Part shown: positions 55,702 to 63,220 of the stretch, piece after piece
How the letters are laid out: the number at the start of each line of letters is the position of its first letter
Position numbering within the stretch: position 1 is the stretch's first letter
Source of the DNA: Xenophilus sp. L33
GTDB taxonomy: Bacteria; Pseudomonadota; Gammaproteobacteria; Burkholderiales; Burkholderiaceae_C
DNA length: 64,000 nt
Direction: 5' to 3'
Assembly (NCBI RefSeq): GCF_009765735.1
Contig: NZ_LMUW01000022.1
Coordinates: 1-64,000 of the forward strand
Made by a program: the position numbers and the translations under genes
The notes under the pieces: model-generated
Database searches by the model: none
The model's input: the letters and a program-made list of their open reading frames with translations, nothing else
Told to the model about the DNA's origin: nothing

Positions 55702-56466
55702 ATGAAGTACCACCTCGACTTCGCCCCGCTGCTGCCCTACTGGCCCGTGTTCCTCAACGGCGCCTGGCTGACGCTGAAGATGACCGCGGTCGCGGTGGTG
55801 GTCGGCGTCGCGGTCGGCACCGGGGTCGCCTTCGCCAAGCGCGGGCGCAACAAGCCGCTGGCCAAGCTCTGCGCGGCCTATGTCGAGGTGGTGCGCAACA
55901 CGCCCTTCCTGGTCCAGATCTTCCTGCTCTATTTCGGCCTCGCCAGCTTCGGCGTGCGCATGCCGACCTTCGCGGCCGCGGTGCTGGCCATGATCATCAA
56001 CATCGCCGCCTACGCCGCCGAGATCATCCGCGCCGGCCTGGAGTCGGTGCCGCGCGGGCAGATCGAGGCGGCCGAATGCCTGGGCCTGTCGCGCTGGCGG
56101 ATCGGCTGGCACGTGATGCTGCAGCCGTCGATCGAGAAGGTCTACCCGGCGCTGACCGGCCAGTTCCTCCTGATGATGCAGGCCTCGGCGATGGCCTCGC
56201 AGATTTCCGCCGAGGAGCTGACCGCGATCGCCAACACCGTGCAGTCCGACACCTTCCGCTCGCTGGAGACCTACATCGTGGTCGCCGCGCTCTACCTGGT
56301 GCTGTCGCTGCTCATCAAGCTCGTGACCCGGCTGCTCGGGGAGGTGCTGTTCCGCCGTCGCCGGGTGCTTCGGCGGGCCGCCGCGCGCAGCGGCCGGCTG
56401 GCACCGCGGCCGATCGCGGTCGACGTCACCGGTGCGGCGGTGGCCGGCGGGGAGGCGGTTCAGTGA
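55702..56466 (+). CDS. Polar amino acid-type ABC importer permease, subunit 1
   Basis: 254 residues, five membrane helices, HisMQ/GlnP-like. It shows VEVVRNTPFLVQIFLLYFGL (about 61-80) and the EAA coupling loop IEAAECLGLSRWRIGWHVML (about 118-137). Extra C-terminal 35 residues are Arg/Ala/Val-rich and cytoplasmic. First gene of the importer facing the GntR regulator. Its stop overlaps the next GTG start by 4 nt. Confidence 0.9.
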   Translation: MKYHLDFAPLLPYWPVFLNGAWLTLKMTAVAVVVGVAVGTGVAFAKRGRNKPLAKLCAAYVEVVRNTPFLVQIFLLYFGLASFGVRMPTFAAAVLAMIINIAAYAAEIIRAGLESVPRGQIEAAECLGLSRWRIGWHVMLQPSIEKVYPALTGQFLLMMQASAMASQISAEELTAIANTVQSDTFRSLETYIVVAALYLVLSLLIKLVTRLLGEVLFRRRRVLRRAAARSGRLAPRPIAVDVTGAAVAGGEAVQ

Positions 56467-57128
56467 CGCTCTGGGGCAGCTTCACCCTCACCCACCTGCT
56501 CTACCTGGTGAGCGCAATCGGCTGGACGCTGGTGCTGTCGGCGCTGGCCTTCGTGCTCGGCAGCGTCGCCGGCTTCGGCGTCATGCTGGCGCGCATCTCG
56601 CCGCGGGCCTGGCTGCGCTGGCTGGCGATGGGTTACATCGAGTGCATCCAGGGCATACCGCTCCTGATCCTGCTCTTCATCGTGTACTTCGGGCTGTCGG
56701 TCTACGGCTATTCGCTGCCGGCGCTGGTGGCCGCGGGGCTGGCGATGATGGTCTATGTCAGCGCCTACCTCGGCGACATCTGGCGCGGCTGCATCGAGGC
56801 GATGCCGCGGCCGCAATGGGAGGCCGCCGAATGCCTGGCCTTCGGCCGCTGGCAGACCTTGCGGCTGGTGATCATTCCGCAGGCGCTGCGCCTGGCGCTG
56901 CCGCCGACGGTCGGCTTCGGCGTGCAGATCATCAAGATGACCTCGCTGGCCTCGGTGATCGGCTTCGTCGAGCTCACGCGCGCCGGCCAGATCATCAACA
57001 ACACGATCTTCCAGCCCTTCCTGATCTTCAGCGTGGTGGGCGCCTTCTACTTCCTGCTCTGCTGGCCGCTCTCGCGCTGGAGCGAATCGATGGAAAAGAA
57101 ACTGCATGTCGCCCATCGTCAAGCTTGA
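56463..57128 (+). CDS. Polar amino acid-type ABC importer permease, subunit 2 (GTG start)
   Basis: 221 residues from GTG 56463, with GGGGAGG upstream and a 4-nt overlap with the previous stop. Five membrane helices; YIECIQGIPLLILLFIVYFG (about 59-78) and EAA loop WEAAECLAFGRWQTLRLVII (about 119-138). Forms the heterodimeric channel with subunit 1. The end overlaps the ATPase gene by 23 nt. Confidence 0.9.
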   Translation: MTLWGSFTLTHLLYLVSAIGWTLVLSALAFVLGSVAGFGVMLARISPRAWLRWLAMGYIECIQGIPLLILLFIVYFGLSVYGYSLPALVAAGLAMMVYVSAYLGDIWRGCIEAMPRPQWEAAECLAFGRWQTLRLVIIPQALRLALPPTVGFGVQIIKMTSLASVIGFVELTRAGQIINNTIFQPFLIFSVVGAFYFLLCWPLSRWSESMEKKLHVAHRQA

Positions 57129-57834
57129 CCAGGTCGAGAAGAGCTTCGGCGCCAACCCGGTGCTGCGGGGCGTCTCCTTCGAGGTCGCCAAGGGCGAGAT
57201 GATCGCGGTCATCGGCGCCAGCGGCTCGGGCAAGAGCACCGCGCTGCGCTGCATCGACCGGCTGGAGGTGATCGACCGCGGCTCGATCGAGGTCTGCGGC
57301 ATCCGGGTCGACGACCCGCAGGTCGACCTCAAGCGGTTGCGGCTGGACGTCGGCATCGTGTTCCAGAGCTACAACCTGTTCCCGCACCTGACGGTCGAGG
57401 AGAACATCCTGCTGGCACTGCGGCACGTCAAGAAGCTGCCGCGCGCCGAGGCCCGCCAGGTGGCGGCGCGGGTGCTGGCGCAGGTCGGGCTGGAGGACAA
57501 GGCCGAGGCCTATCCGGAGCAGCTGTCCGGCGGCCAGCAGCAGCGGGTGGCGATCGCCCGCTCGCTGGCGATGTCGCCGCAGGTGATGCTGTTCGACGAG
57601 GTCACCTCGGCGCTCGACCCGCAACTCACCGGCGAGGTGCTGCGCGTGATGGAGGACCTCGCTGCCGGCGGCATGACCATGCTGCTGGTGACGCACGAGA
57701 TGGCCTTCGCGCGCCGCGTCGCCGACCGGATCATCTACATGCACCAGGGCAAGGTCTGGGAGACCGGCCCGGGCAGCATGCTCGACGCGCCGCAGACGCC
57801 GGAGCTGCGCGCCTTCCTGAACAACGGCCTCTGA
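57106..57834 (+). CDS. Polar amino acid-type ABC importer ATPase (GlnQ/HisP-like)
   Basis: 242 residues. Walker A GASGSGKST (about 37-45), signature LSGGQQQRVAIAR (about 141-153) and Walker B VMLFDEVTSALDP (about 160-172) are all canonical, as is the H-loop LVTHE. Standard PAAT ATPase size. Its 23-nt overlap with the permease gene indicates coupled expression. Confidence 0.92.
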   Translation: MSPIVKLDQVEKSFGANPVLRGVSFEVAKGEMIAVIGASGSGKSTALRCIDRLEVIDRGSIEVCGIRVDDPQVDLKRLRLDVGIVFQSYNLFPHLTVEENILLALRHVKKLPRAEARQVAARVLAQVGLEDKAEAYPEQLSGGQQQRVAIARSLAMSPQVMLFDEVTSALDPQLTGEVLRVMEDLAAGGMTMLLVTHEMAFARRVADRIIYMHQGKVWETGPGSMLDAPQTPELRAFLNNGL

Positions 57835-57885
57835 CGAAGCCGTCTTCCGCCATCAGCCTTCATCCCAACGACCGAGGAGACCTCC

Positions 57886-58683
57886 ATGCGCTTTCCCAAG
57901 ACCTTCATCCGCGTCGGCGCCGCCGCGCTCTTCATGGCCTGCGCCGCGCAGGCCGCGCTGGCCGACCAACTGGCGGACATCCGCAAGGCCGGCGTGGTGC
58001 GCGTCGCGATCGCGATCGGCACGCCGCTCTTCAGCTACGCCGACGCCGACCTGCAGCCGACCGGCTCCGACGTCGAGACCGCCAAGCTCCTGGCGCAGGA
58101 CCTCGGCGTGAAGCTGGAGATCGTGCCGATCACCACCGCCGCCCGCGTGCCGACGATCCAGGCGCAGCGCGCCGACCTGGTGATCTCGGCGCTGTCGATC
58201 ACCGAGGAGCGGGCCAAAGTGGTCGACTTCTCGATCCCCTATTCGGCGATCACGATCATGGTAGCGGCGCCGAAGGACGTGAAGATCGCCAACTACGCCG
58301 ACCTCGCCGGCAAGCGCATCGGCCTCACCCGCGCGACCACCAACGACCAGATCACCACCCGCGAGGCCAAGGGCGCCGAGATCATGCGCTACGAGGACGA
58401 CGCCACCCTGATCACCTCGGTGGTCACCGGCCAGGTCGACATCTTCTCGAGCACGCCGTCGAACATGGGCGAGATCAACAAGCGCGCGCCCGGCAAGAAC
58501 TTCGAGATGAAGTTCTCGCAGCTCGACTCCGGCCTCGGCATCACGATGAACAAGGGCGAGCCGCAGCTGAAGGCCTGGATCAACGACTGGGTCTCGACCA
58601 ACATCAAGAACGGCAAGCTGAATGCGATCTACAAGAAGTTCCACGGCCGCGACCTGCCGACCGACATCGTCAAGCCGATCTGA
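57886..58683 (+). CDS. SBP_bac_3 binding protein with altered ligand site
   Basis: 265 residues with a signal peptide ending near AALADQ (about residue 26). The type II periplasmic binding fold is of the GlnH/HisJ family: DLVISALSITEERAKVVDFS, with the carboxylate-binding Arg at 109. In GlnH/HisJ, a lobe-2 Asp after GRxDAVxxD binds the ligand amino group. Here GQVDIFSSTPSN (about 182-193) has Ser/Thr instead. This suggests a ligand without an alpha-amino group. The uronate dehydrogenase gene begins 12 nt after it. Confidence 0.88.
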   Translation: MRFPKTFIRVGAAALFMACAAQAALADQLADIRKAGVVRVAIAIGTPLFSYADADLQPTGSDVETAKLLAQDLGVKLEIVPITTAARVPTIQAQRADLVISALSITEERAKVVDFSIPYSAITIMVAAPKDVKIANYADLAGKRIGLTRATTNDQITTREAKGAEIMRYEDDATLITSVVTGQVDIFSSTPSNMGEINKRAPGKNFEMKFSQLDSGLGITMNKGEPQLKAWINDWVSTNIKNGKLNAIYKKFHGRDLPTDIVKPI

Positions 58684-58695
58684 AAGGCCGCTGCG

Positions 58696-59499
58696 ATGAC
58701 CGCTCCACGCATTCAAAGATTGCTCCTGACCGGCGCCGCCGGCGCCCTCGGCCAGGTGCTGCGAAAGGGCCTCGCGCCCTCGGCCGAACGGCTGCGCCTG
58801 TCGGACCGGCTGCCGCTGGAGGCCACCGAAGCCCATGAAGAAGCGATCGCCTGCGACCTGGCCGACAAGGCCGCGGTCGATGCGCTGGTGGCCGGCTGCG
58901 ACGCGATCGTCCACATGGGCGGCGTGTCGGTCGAGCGGCCCTTCGAGGAGGTGCTGGAGGCCAACATCAAGGGCGTGTTCCATCTGTACGAAGCGGCGCG
59001 CCGACACGGCACGAAGCGCGTGGTGTTCGCCAGCTCCAACCACGTGATCGGCTTCCACCTGCAGACCGAGCACCTCGACGCCGACGCGCAGCGCCGCCCC
59101 GACGGCTACTACGGGCTGTCGAAGTCCTTCGGCGAGGACGTCGCCCAGTTCTACTTCGACCGCTGGGGCATCGAGACGGTGAGCATCCGCATCGGCTCCG
59201 CCTTTCCGGAGCCCGCCAACCGCCGGATGATGAGCACCTGGCTGAGCTTCGGCGACCTGACCCGCCTGGTCGAAAAGGCACTGCTCGCGCCGAAGGTCGG
59301 CCACACGGTGGTCTACGGCGTCTCGGCCAACCGCGACGTCTGGTGGGACACCGGCGCCTCGGCGGCGCTCGGCTTCGTCGCCCAGGACAGCTCCGAGGTC
59401 TTCCGCGCCAAGGTCGAGGCGCTGCCGCCGGTGGCGCCCGACGATCCGGCGGCCCTCTACCAAGGCGGCGCCTTCACCGCCATGGGCCCCTTCGGCTGA
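58696..59499 (+). CDS. udh: Uronate dehydrogenase (NAD-dependent)
   Basis: 267 residues, extended short-chain dehydrogenase. Rossmann LLTGAAGALGQVLRKGLAP (about 10-28), VHMGGVSVERPFEEVLEANI (about 73-92), SSNHVIGFH near 111-119 and catalytic YYGLSK (about 136-141). The pattern closely follows bacterial uronate dehydrogenases, which oxidise galacturonate or glucuronate to the aldarolactone with NAD. The following beta-propeller lactonase would hydrolyse that product. No downstream aldarate dehydratase in the window. Confidence 0.88.
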   Translation: MTAPRIQRLLLTGAAGALGQVLRKGLAPSAERLRLSDRLPLEATEAHEEAIACDLADKAAVDALVAGCDAIVHMGGVSVERPFEEVLEANIKGVFHLYEAARRHGTKRVVFASSNHVIGFHLQTEHLDADAQRRPDGYYGLSKSFGEDVAQFYFDRWGIETVSIRIGSAFPEPANRRMMSTWLSFGDLTRLVEKALLAPKVGHTVVYGVSANRDVWWDTGASAALGFVAQDSSEVFRAKVEALPPVAPDDPAALYQGGAFTAMGPFG

Positions 59500-59509
59500 C
59501 GGGCCGCCG

Positions 59510-60547
59510 ATGGCCGGCTTCGCGGTCTACGTCTCGCATGCGCGCAGCGGCGACATCCGCGTGCTGCGGCTCGATCCGCGGACGGCGACCCTGGCGCCGC
59601 TGCAGCAGGTCGACCTCGGCGGCGAGGTCATGCCGATGGCGCTCGGCCCCGACCGCCGCCGGCTCTACGCCGCTCGCCGCTCCGAACCGCGCGAGGTGCT
59701 GAGCTTCGCGATCGATCCCGAAAGCGGCCGGCTCCAGGCGCTCGGCAGCGCCGCGCTGCCGCACAGCATGGCCTTCATCGCCACCGACCGCAGCGGCCGC
59801 CACCTGCTGAGCGCTTCGTACGGTGGCGACCTGCTGGCGGCCGGCCCGATCGATGCCGACGGCGTCGCCGGCGCGGCGCGGCAGCTGCTGCCCACCGGCC
59901 GCCATGCGCACGCGATCCGGGCCGATCCGTCGAATCGCTTCGTGCTGGCCAGCACGCTGGGTGCCGGCGTCATGCAGCAGCTGCGCTTCGATGCGGCCAG
60001 CGGCACGCTCTCGCCCAACACGCCCCCGACGATGCAGCCGCATTCCGGCGCCAGCCCGCGGCATTTCGTCTTCGCACCGGACGGCCGCTTCGTCTACCTG
60101 CTGAACGAGCTGGACGCCGCCATCGACGTGCTGGCCTTCGACGGCGCCCGCGGCACGCTGGCGCCGCTGCAGACGATCGGTTCGCTGCCGCCCGGCTTCA
60201 CCGACGCGCCCTGGGCCGCCGACCTGCACCTGACACCCGACGGCCGCTTCCTCTACAGCAGCGAGCGCCGCTCCGACACGCTCGCGGCCTTCCGGGTCGA
60301 TCCGGCCGACGGCCGGCTGACCCTCGTCGGCCACTTCCCGACCGAGGCGCAGCCGCGCGGTTTCGGCATCACGCCCGACGGCCGCTTCCTGGTCGCCGCC
60401 GGCCAGCGCTCGGACGCGCTGTGCGTGCATGCCATCGATCCCGACAGCGGCGCGCTGCATGAACGCGGCCGTTGCGCGGTCGGCGAAGGCCCGAACTGGA
60501 TCGAGATCGTGCCGCTCTCGTCGGCCGCCGCCGACGGCGCAGGCTAG
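59510..60547 (+). CDS. uxuL: Beta-propeller sugar acid lactonase (UxuL/Pgl-like)
   Basis: 345 residues, seven repeats of the DGRF-containing propeller blade (FAPDGRFVYLLNE, LTPDGRFLYSSER, ITPDGRFLVAAGQ) typical of the 6-phosphogluconolactonase/COG2706 family, including PRHFVF and WAADLHLTPDG. Members called UxuL hydrolyse galactaro- and glucarolactone and are found beside udh. The gene starts 10 nt after udh. Symbol assigned from family plus context; plain 6-phosphogluconolactonase is the alternative. Confidence 0.78.
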   Translation: MAGFAVYVSHARSGDIRVLRLDPRTATLAPLQQVDLGGEVMPMALGPDRRRLYAARRSEPREVLSFAIDPESGRLQALGSAALPHSMAFIATDRSGRHLLSASYGGDLLAAGPIDADGVAGAARQLLPTGRHAHAIRADPSNRFVLASTLGAGVMQQLRFDAASGTLSPNTPPTMQPHSGASPRHFVFAPDGRFVYLLNELDAAIDVLAFDGARGTLAPLQTIGSLPPGFTDAPWAADLHLTPDGRFLYSSERRSDTLAAFRVDPADGRLTLVGHFPTEAQPRGFGITPDGRFLVAAGQRSDALCVHAIDPDSGALHERGRCAVGEGPNWIEIVPLSSAAADGAG

Positions 60548-60617
60548 CGTTTGCCCTGCCCACGGCGCTGCGGACCCGTCGATAGAATCGCGTTCCGTTT
60601 TCGAGGGAACCCCCTTT

Positions 60618-61469
60618 TTGTCCGATCGCCTGCCCGTCCTGCCGCAATACGTCTTTCCCAAGCAGGCGCTCACCTCCTTCGCAGGCTGGGTCGCCGACAA
60701 GGACCGCGGTGCGGTCACCACCTGGATCATTCGCCGCTTCGTGGCCAAGTACGGCGTCGACATGTCCGAGGCGCTCGACAGCGACATCGCCAGCTACCCC
60801 AGCTTCAACGCCTTCTTCACCCGCGCGCTCAAACCCGGCGCCCGGCCGCTGGCCGCGGCCGACCTCGTGTCGCCCGTCGACGGCGCGATCAGCCAGTACG
60901 GCCCGATCGAGGGCGACCAGATCTTCCAGGCCAAGGGCCACCGCTACACCACCACCGCGCTGGTCGGCGGCGATGCGGCGCTGGCGGCACGCTTCCAGCA
61001 CGGCAGCTTCGCCACGCTCTACCTGAGCCCGCGCGACTACCACCGCATCCACATGCCCTGCGACGGCCGTCTGCTGCGCATGATCTACGTGCCGGGCGAC
61101 CTCTTCTCGGTCAACCCGACCACCGCCCGCGGCGTGCCCGGCCTCTTCGCGCGCAACGAGCGCGTGGTCTGCGTCTTCGAGACCGCCCGCGGCCCCTTCG
61201 TGCTGGTGCTGGTCGGCGCCACCATCGTCGGCAGCATGGCGACCGCCTGGCACGGCGTGGTGAACCCGCCGCGCGGCGGCGACGTGCGCGAGTGGCAATA
61301 CGAAGACCAGCAGATCCTGCTGCGCCAGGGCCAGGAGATGGGCCGCTTCCTGCTCGGCTCGACGGTCGTGATGCTCTTCCCGGCGCCGCCGCTGGCCTTC
61401 AATCCGGCCTGGTCGCCGACCCGGCCGGTGCGCCTCGGTGAGGCCATGGCGAACTACGCCGGCGCCTGA
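60618..61469 (+). CDS. psd: Phosphatidylserine decarboxylase proenzyme (TTG start)
   Basis: 283 residues from TTG 60618 (followed by SDRLPVLPQY), with GAGGGAA upstream and no ATG at that site. The pyruvoyl cleavage motif LGST is at 246-249, with self-cleavage between G and S. Other marks: VSPVDGAISQYGPIEG (about 87-102) and YLSPRDYHRIHMPC (about 135-148). Makes phosphatidylethanolamine at the inner membrane. TAGAAT at 60583-60588 may be its -10. In-frame ATG at 60429 lies inside the lactonase gene and is rejected. Confidence 0.93.
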   Translation: MSDRLPVLPQYVFPKQALTSFAGWVADKDRGAVTTWIIRRFVAKYGVDMSEALDSDIASYPSFNAFFTRALKPGARPLAAADLVSPVDGAISQYGPIEGDQIFQAKGHRYTTTALVGGDAALAARFQHGSFATLYLSPRDYHRIHMPCDGRLLRMIYVPGDLFSVNPTTARGVPGLFARNERVVCVFETARGPFVLVLVGATIVGSMATAWHGVVNPPRGGDVREWQYEDQQILLRQGQEMGRFLLGSTVVMLFPAPPLAFNPAWSPTRPVRLGEAMANYAGA

Positions 61470-61516
61470 CACCGTCCCGCGAGCCGCAGCAGGCTTGCGT
61501 TCGCAGCTATAAAACT

Positions 61517-61545
61517 TGTAGCATGCAGTCTTCTGGGCTATAGTC
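61517..61545 (+). promoter_or_regulatory. Possible promoter of the HxlR gene
   Basis: TTGTAG (61517-61522), 17-nt spacer, TATAGT (61540-61545). Lies inside GCTATAAAACTTGTAGC, a short imperfect palindrome. Predicted +1 about 100 nt before the HxlR start. Confidence 0.5.
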
Positions 61546-61641
61546 GCCGACCGATGCGGGCGGTGCGCCGCCCTTCTTCGAAAAAGAAAACGAGCGGCCC
61601 GGGCGCAACGCCCGGCACCGCCGCCCCGAGGAGAAAACGCG

Positions 61642-61659
61642 ATGAGTAGCGATGACTAG
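61642..61659 (+). CDS. Five-codon leader ORF overlapping the HxlR start
   Basis: ATG AGT AGC GAT GAC TAG: the peptide MSSDD. GAGGAG (61628-61633) is 8 nt before this ATG, an ideal distance, but 18 nt before the HxlR ATG at 61652. The mini-ORF ends 8 nt after the HxlR start codon begins, in another frame, so HxlR may be translated by reinitiation. No direct evidence that the peptide is made. Confidence 0.4.
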   Translation: MSSDD

Positions 61660-61984
61660 CAAGGAAAACGCGGCCGTCAGCCAGCTGCTCGCGTTGCTCG
61701 AGGCCCGCTACGCGCTGCGCGTCCTCTGGGCCTTGCGGGACGGCCATGCCCAAACCTTCCGCCTGCTGCAGGACAGCGTCGGCAGCATCACGCCCAACAC
61801 GCTCAACACCCGCATCAAGGAACTGCGCGAGGCCGGCCTGGTGCACCACAACAGCGAAGGCTACGGCCTGACGCTCAGCGGCCAGGACCTGCTCAAGCGC
61901 CTCGCCGACCTGCAGGCCTTCGCCGGCAAATGGCAGCAGGGGCAGGTCAAGAAGCCGGTGGCGGCCGGGGCGCCGGCTCCCTGA
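61652..61984 (+). CDS. HxlR-type winged helix-turn-helix regulator
   Basis: 110 residues. LLEARYALRVLWALRDGHAQ (about 15-34), then TPNTLNTRIKELREAGLVHH (about 47-66) and YGLTLSGQDLL (about 71-81) form the winged helix of HxlR/DUF24 proteins. It lacks the usual N-terminal CP motif with the redox Cys. The target is unknown. The better ribosome site serves a five-codon ORF just upstream. Confidence 0.8.
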   Translation: MTSKENAAVSQLLALLEARYALRVLWALRDGHAQTFRLLQDSVGSITPNTLNTRIKELREAGLVHHNSEGYGLTLSGQDLLKRLADLQAFAGKWQQGQVKKPVAAGAPAP

Positions 61985-62076
61985 GCGGGTCGGCGAAGGT
62001 TTCGGGACTGCCTTGCGGGCTCGTTAAACTCCGCCCCTCGGTCCCGAAATCCCTCCAACCGCTCCAGGAAGCTCCC

Positions 62077-62427
62077 ATGCCCACCACTCCTTCCGGCCTC
62101 CAGTACGAAGACACCACCGTCGGCGACGGCGCCGAAGCCAAGGCCGGCCAGCACGTGCACGTGCACTACACCGGCTGGCTCTACAACGACGGGGTGCAAG
62201 GCGCCAAGTTCGACTCCAGCCGCGACCGCAACGATCCCTTCGCCTTCTCGCTGGGCGCCGGCCAGGTCATCAAGGGCTGGGACGAAGGCGTCGCCGGCAT
62301 GAAGATCGGCGGCAAGCGCACCCTGATCATCCCGGCCGCCCTCGGCTATGGCGCGCGCGGCGCCGGCGGCGTCATTCCGCCGAACGCGACCCTGAAGTTC
62401 GACGTCGAACTGCTCGACGCGCATTGA
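62077..62427 (+). CDS. FKBP-type peptidyl-prolyl isomerase
   Basis: 116 residues, one FKBP domain, no signal peptide. Active-site marks: HVHVHYTGWLYNDG (about 24-37), KFDSSRDRNDPFAFSLG (about 43-59), VIKGWDEGVAGMKIGGKR (about 63-80) and YGARGAGGVIPPNATL (about 89-104). Cytoplasmic proline isomerase. AGGAA lies 8 nt before the ATG. Strong terminator downstream. Located just before the grpE-dnaK heat-shock genes. Confidence 0.95.
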   Translation: MPTTPSGLQYEDTTVGDGAEAKAGQHVHVHYTGWLYNDGVQGAKFDSSRDRNDPFAFSLGAGQVIKGWDEGVAGMKIGGKRTLIIPAALGYGARGAGGVIPPNATLKFDVELLDAH

Positions 62428-62443
62428 GTCCCCGGCCGGGCGA

Positions 62444-62463
62444 GGGACGCCAGGGGGCGTCCC
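62444..62463 (+). terminator. First hairpin after the FKBP gene
   Basis: GGGACGCC (62444-62451) pairs with GGCGTCCC (62456-62463), AGGG loop. No T tract follows; may aid termination with the next hairpin. Confidence 0.45.
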
Positions 62464-62500
62464 GGCGCCGGCCGGAATCGTTCCCGCCGCTCACGCACAC

Positions 62501-62525
62501 TGCGCCCTCAGCGGCGCATTTTTTT
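62501..62525 (+). terminator. Intrinsic terminator of the FKBP gene
   Basis: TGCGCC (62501-62506) and GGCGCA (62513-62518) flank CTCAGC, then seven T (62519-62525). The sigma-32 element of grpE starts 2 nt later. Confidence 0.88.
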
Positions 62526-62526
62526 G

Positions 62527-62554
62527 CTTGAAAAGTGCCCGCGCAGCCTCAAAT
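62527..62554 (+). promoter_or_regulatory. Sigma-32 (heat shock) promoter of grpE-dnaK
   Basis: CTTGAAA (62527-62533), 13-nt spacer, CCTCAAAT (62547-62554), compared with the sigma-32 consensus CTTGAAA-N13/14-CCCCATnT. Predicted start is about 50 nt before grpE. Confidence 0.75.
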
Positions 62555-62610
62555 GGCTGCCTATCGTTCGTTTTTCACCGTTTTTCCGGCGTGGCCGCCG
62601 GCATTCCAGC

Positions 62611-63177
62611 ATGTCAGACCACCAAGACCCTTCATCGCACAACGCACCCCTGCAAGGCACACCCAGCCCCGAGGAACTCGAGGCCGCGCAAGCCGCCAAC
62701 GACTTCGAGGCGCAGAACGCCGCCCAGGCCGAGATCGCCGGCCTGCAGGACGACAAGGCCAAGCTGACCGACCAGCTCGCCCGCGCCCAGGCCGAGGTGC
62801 TGAACACCCGCCGCCGGGCCGACGAGGAAGTCAGCAAGGGCCGCAAGTTCGCGATCGAGGGCTTCGCCGACAGCCTGCTGCCGGTGCTCGACAGCCTCGA
62901 AGCCGGCCTGGCGCTGCCCGACGCGACCGCCGAGCAGATCCGCGAAGGCACCGAAGCCACCCTGCGCCAACTCAAGGCGGCGCTCGAGCGCAACAAGGTG
63001 GTCGAGGTCGCGCCGCCCGCCGGCACCCGATTCGACCCGCACCAGCACCAGGCGATCTCGATCGTCCCGGCACCGGGCCAGGAGCCCAACACGATCGTCA
63101 GCGTCCTGCAGAAGGGCTACACCATCGCCGATCGCGTGCTGCGCCCGGCGCTCGTCACCGTCACCAGCCCGAGCTGA
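62611..63177 (+). CDS. grpE: Nucleotide exchange factor GrpE
   Basis: 188 residues. Acidic/Gln-rich N-terminus, a long coiled coil (about 35-90: [20 protein letters not shown], then [17 protein letters not shown]) and the beta domain with [13 protein letters not shown] (about 142-154) and [19 protein letters not shown] (about 165-183). Releases ADP from DnaK. ATG 62611 chosen as the family start; the frame is open upstream to 62524. 103 nt before dnaK. Confidence 0.96.
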   Translation: MSDHQDPSSHNAPLQGTPSPEELEAAQAANDFEAQNAAQAEIAGLQDDKAKLTDQLARAQAEVLNTRRRADEEVSKGRKFAIEGFADSLLPVLDSLEAGLALPDATAEQIREGTEATLRQLKAALERNKVVEVAPPAGTRFDPHQHQAISIVPAPGQEPNTIVSVLQKGYTIADRVLRPALVTVTSPS

Positions 63178-63220
63178 AGCTCACAAGAAAACCACAGGAA
63201 ATCCCCGCGTTCTCCCTTGA

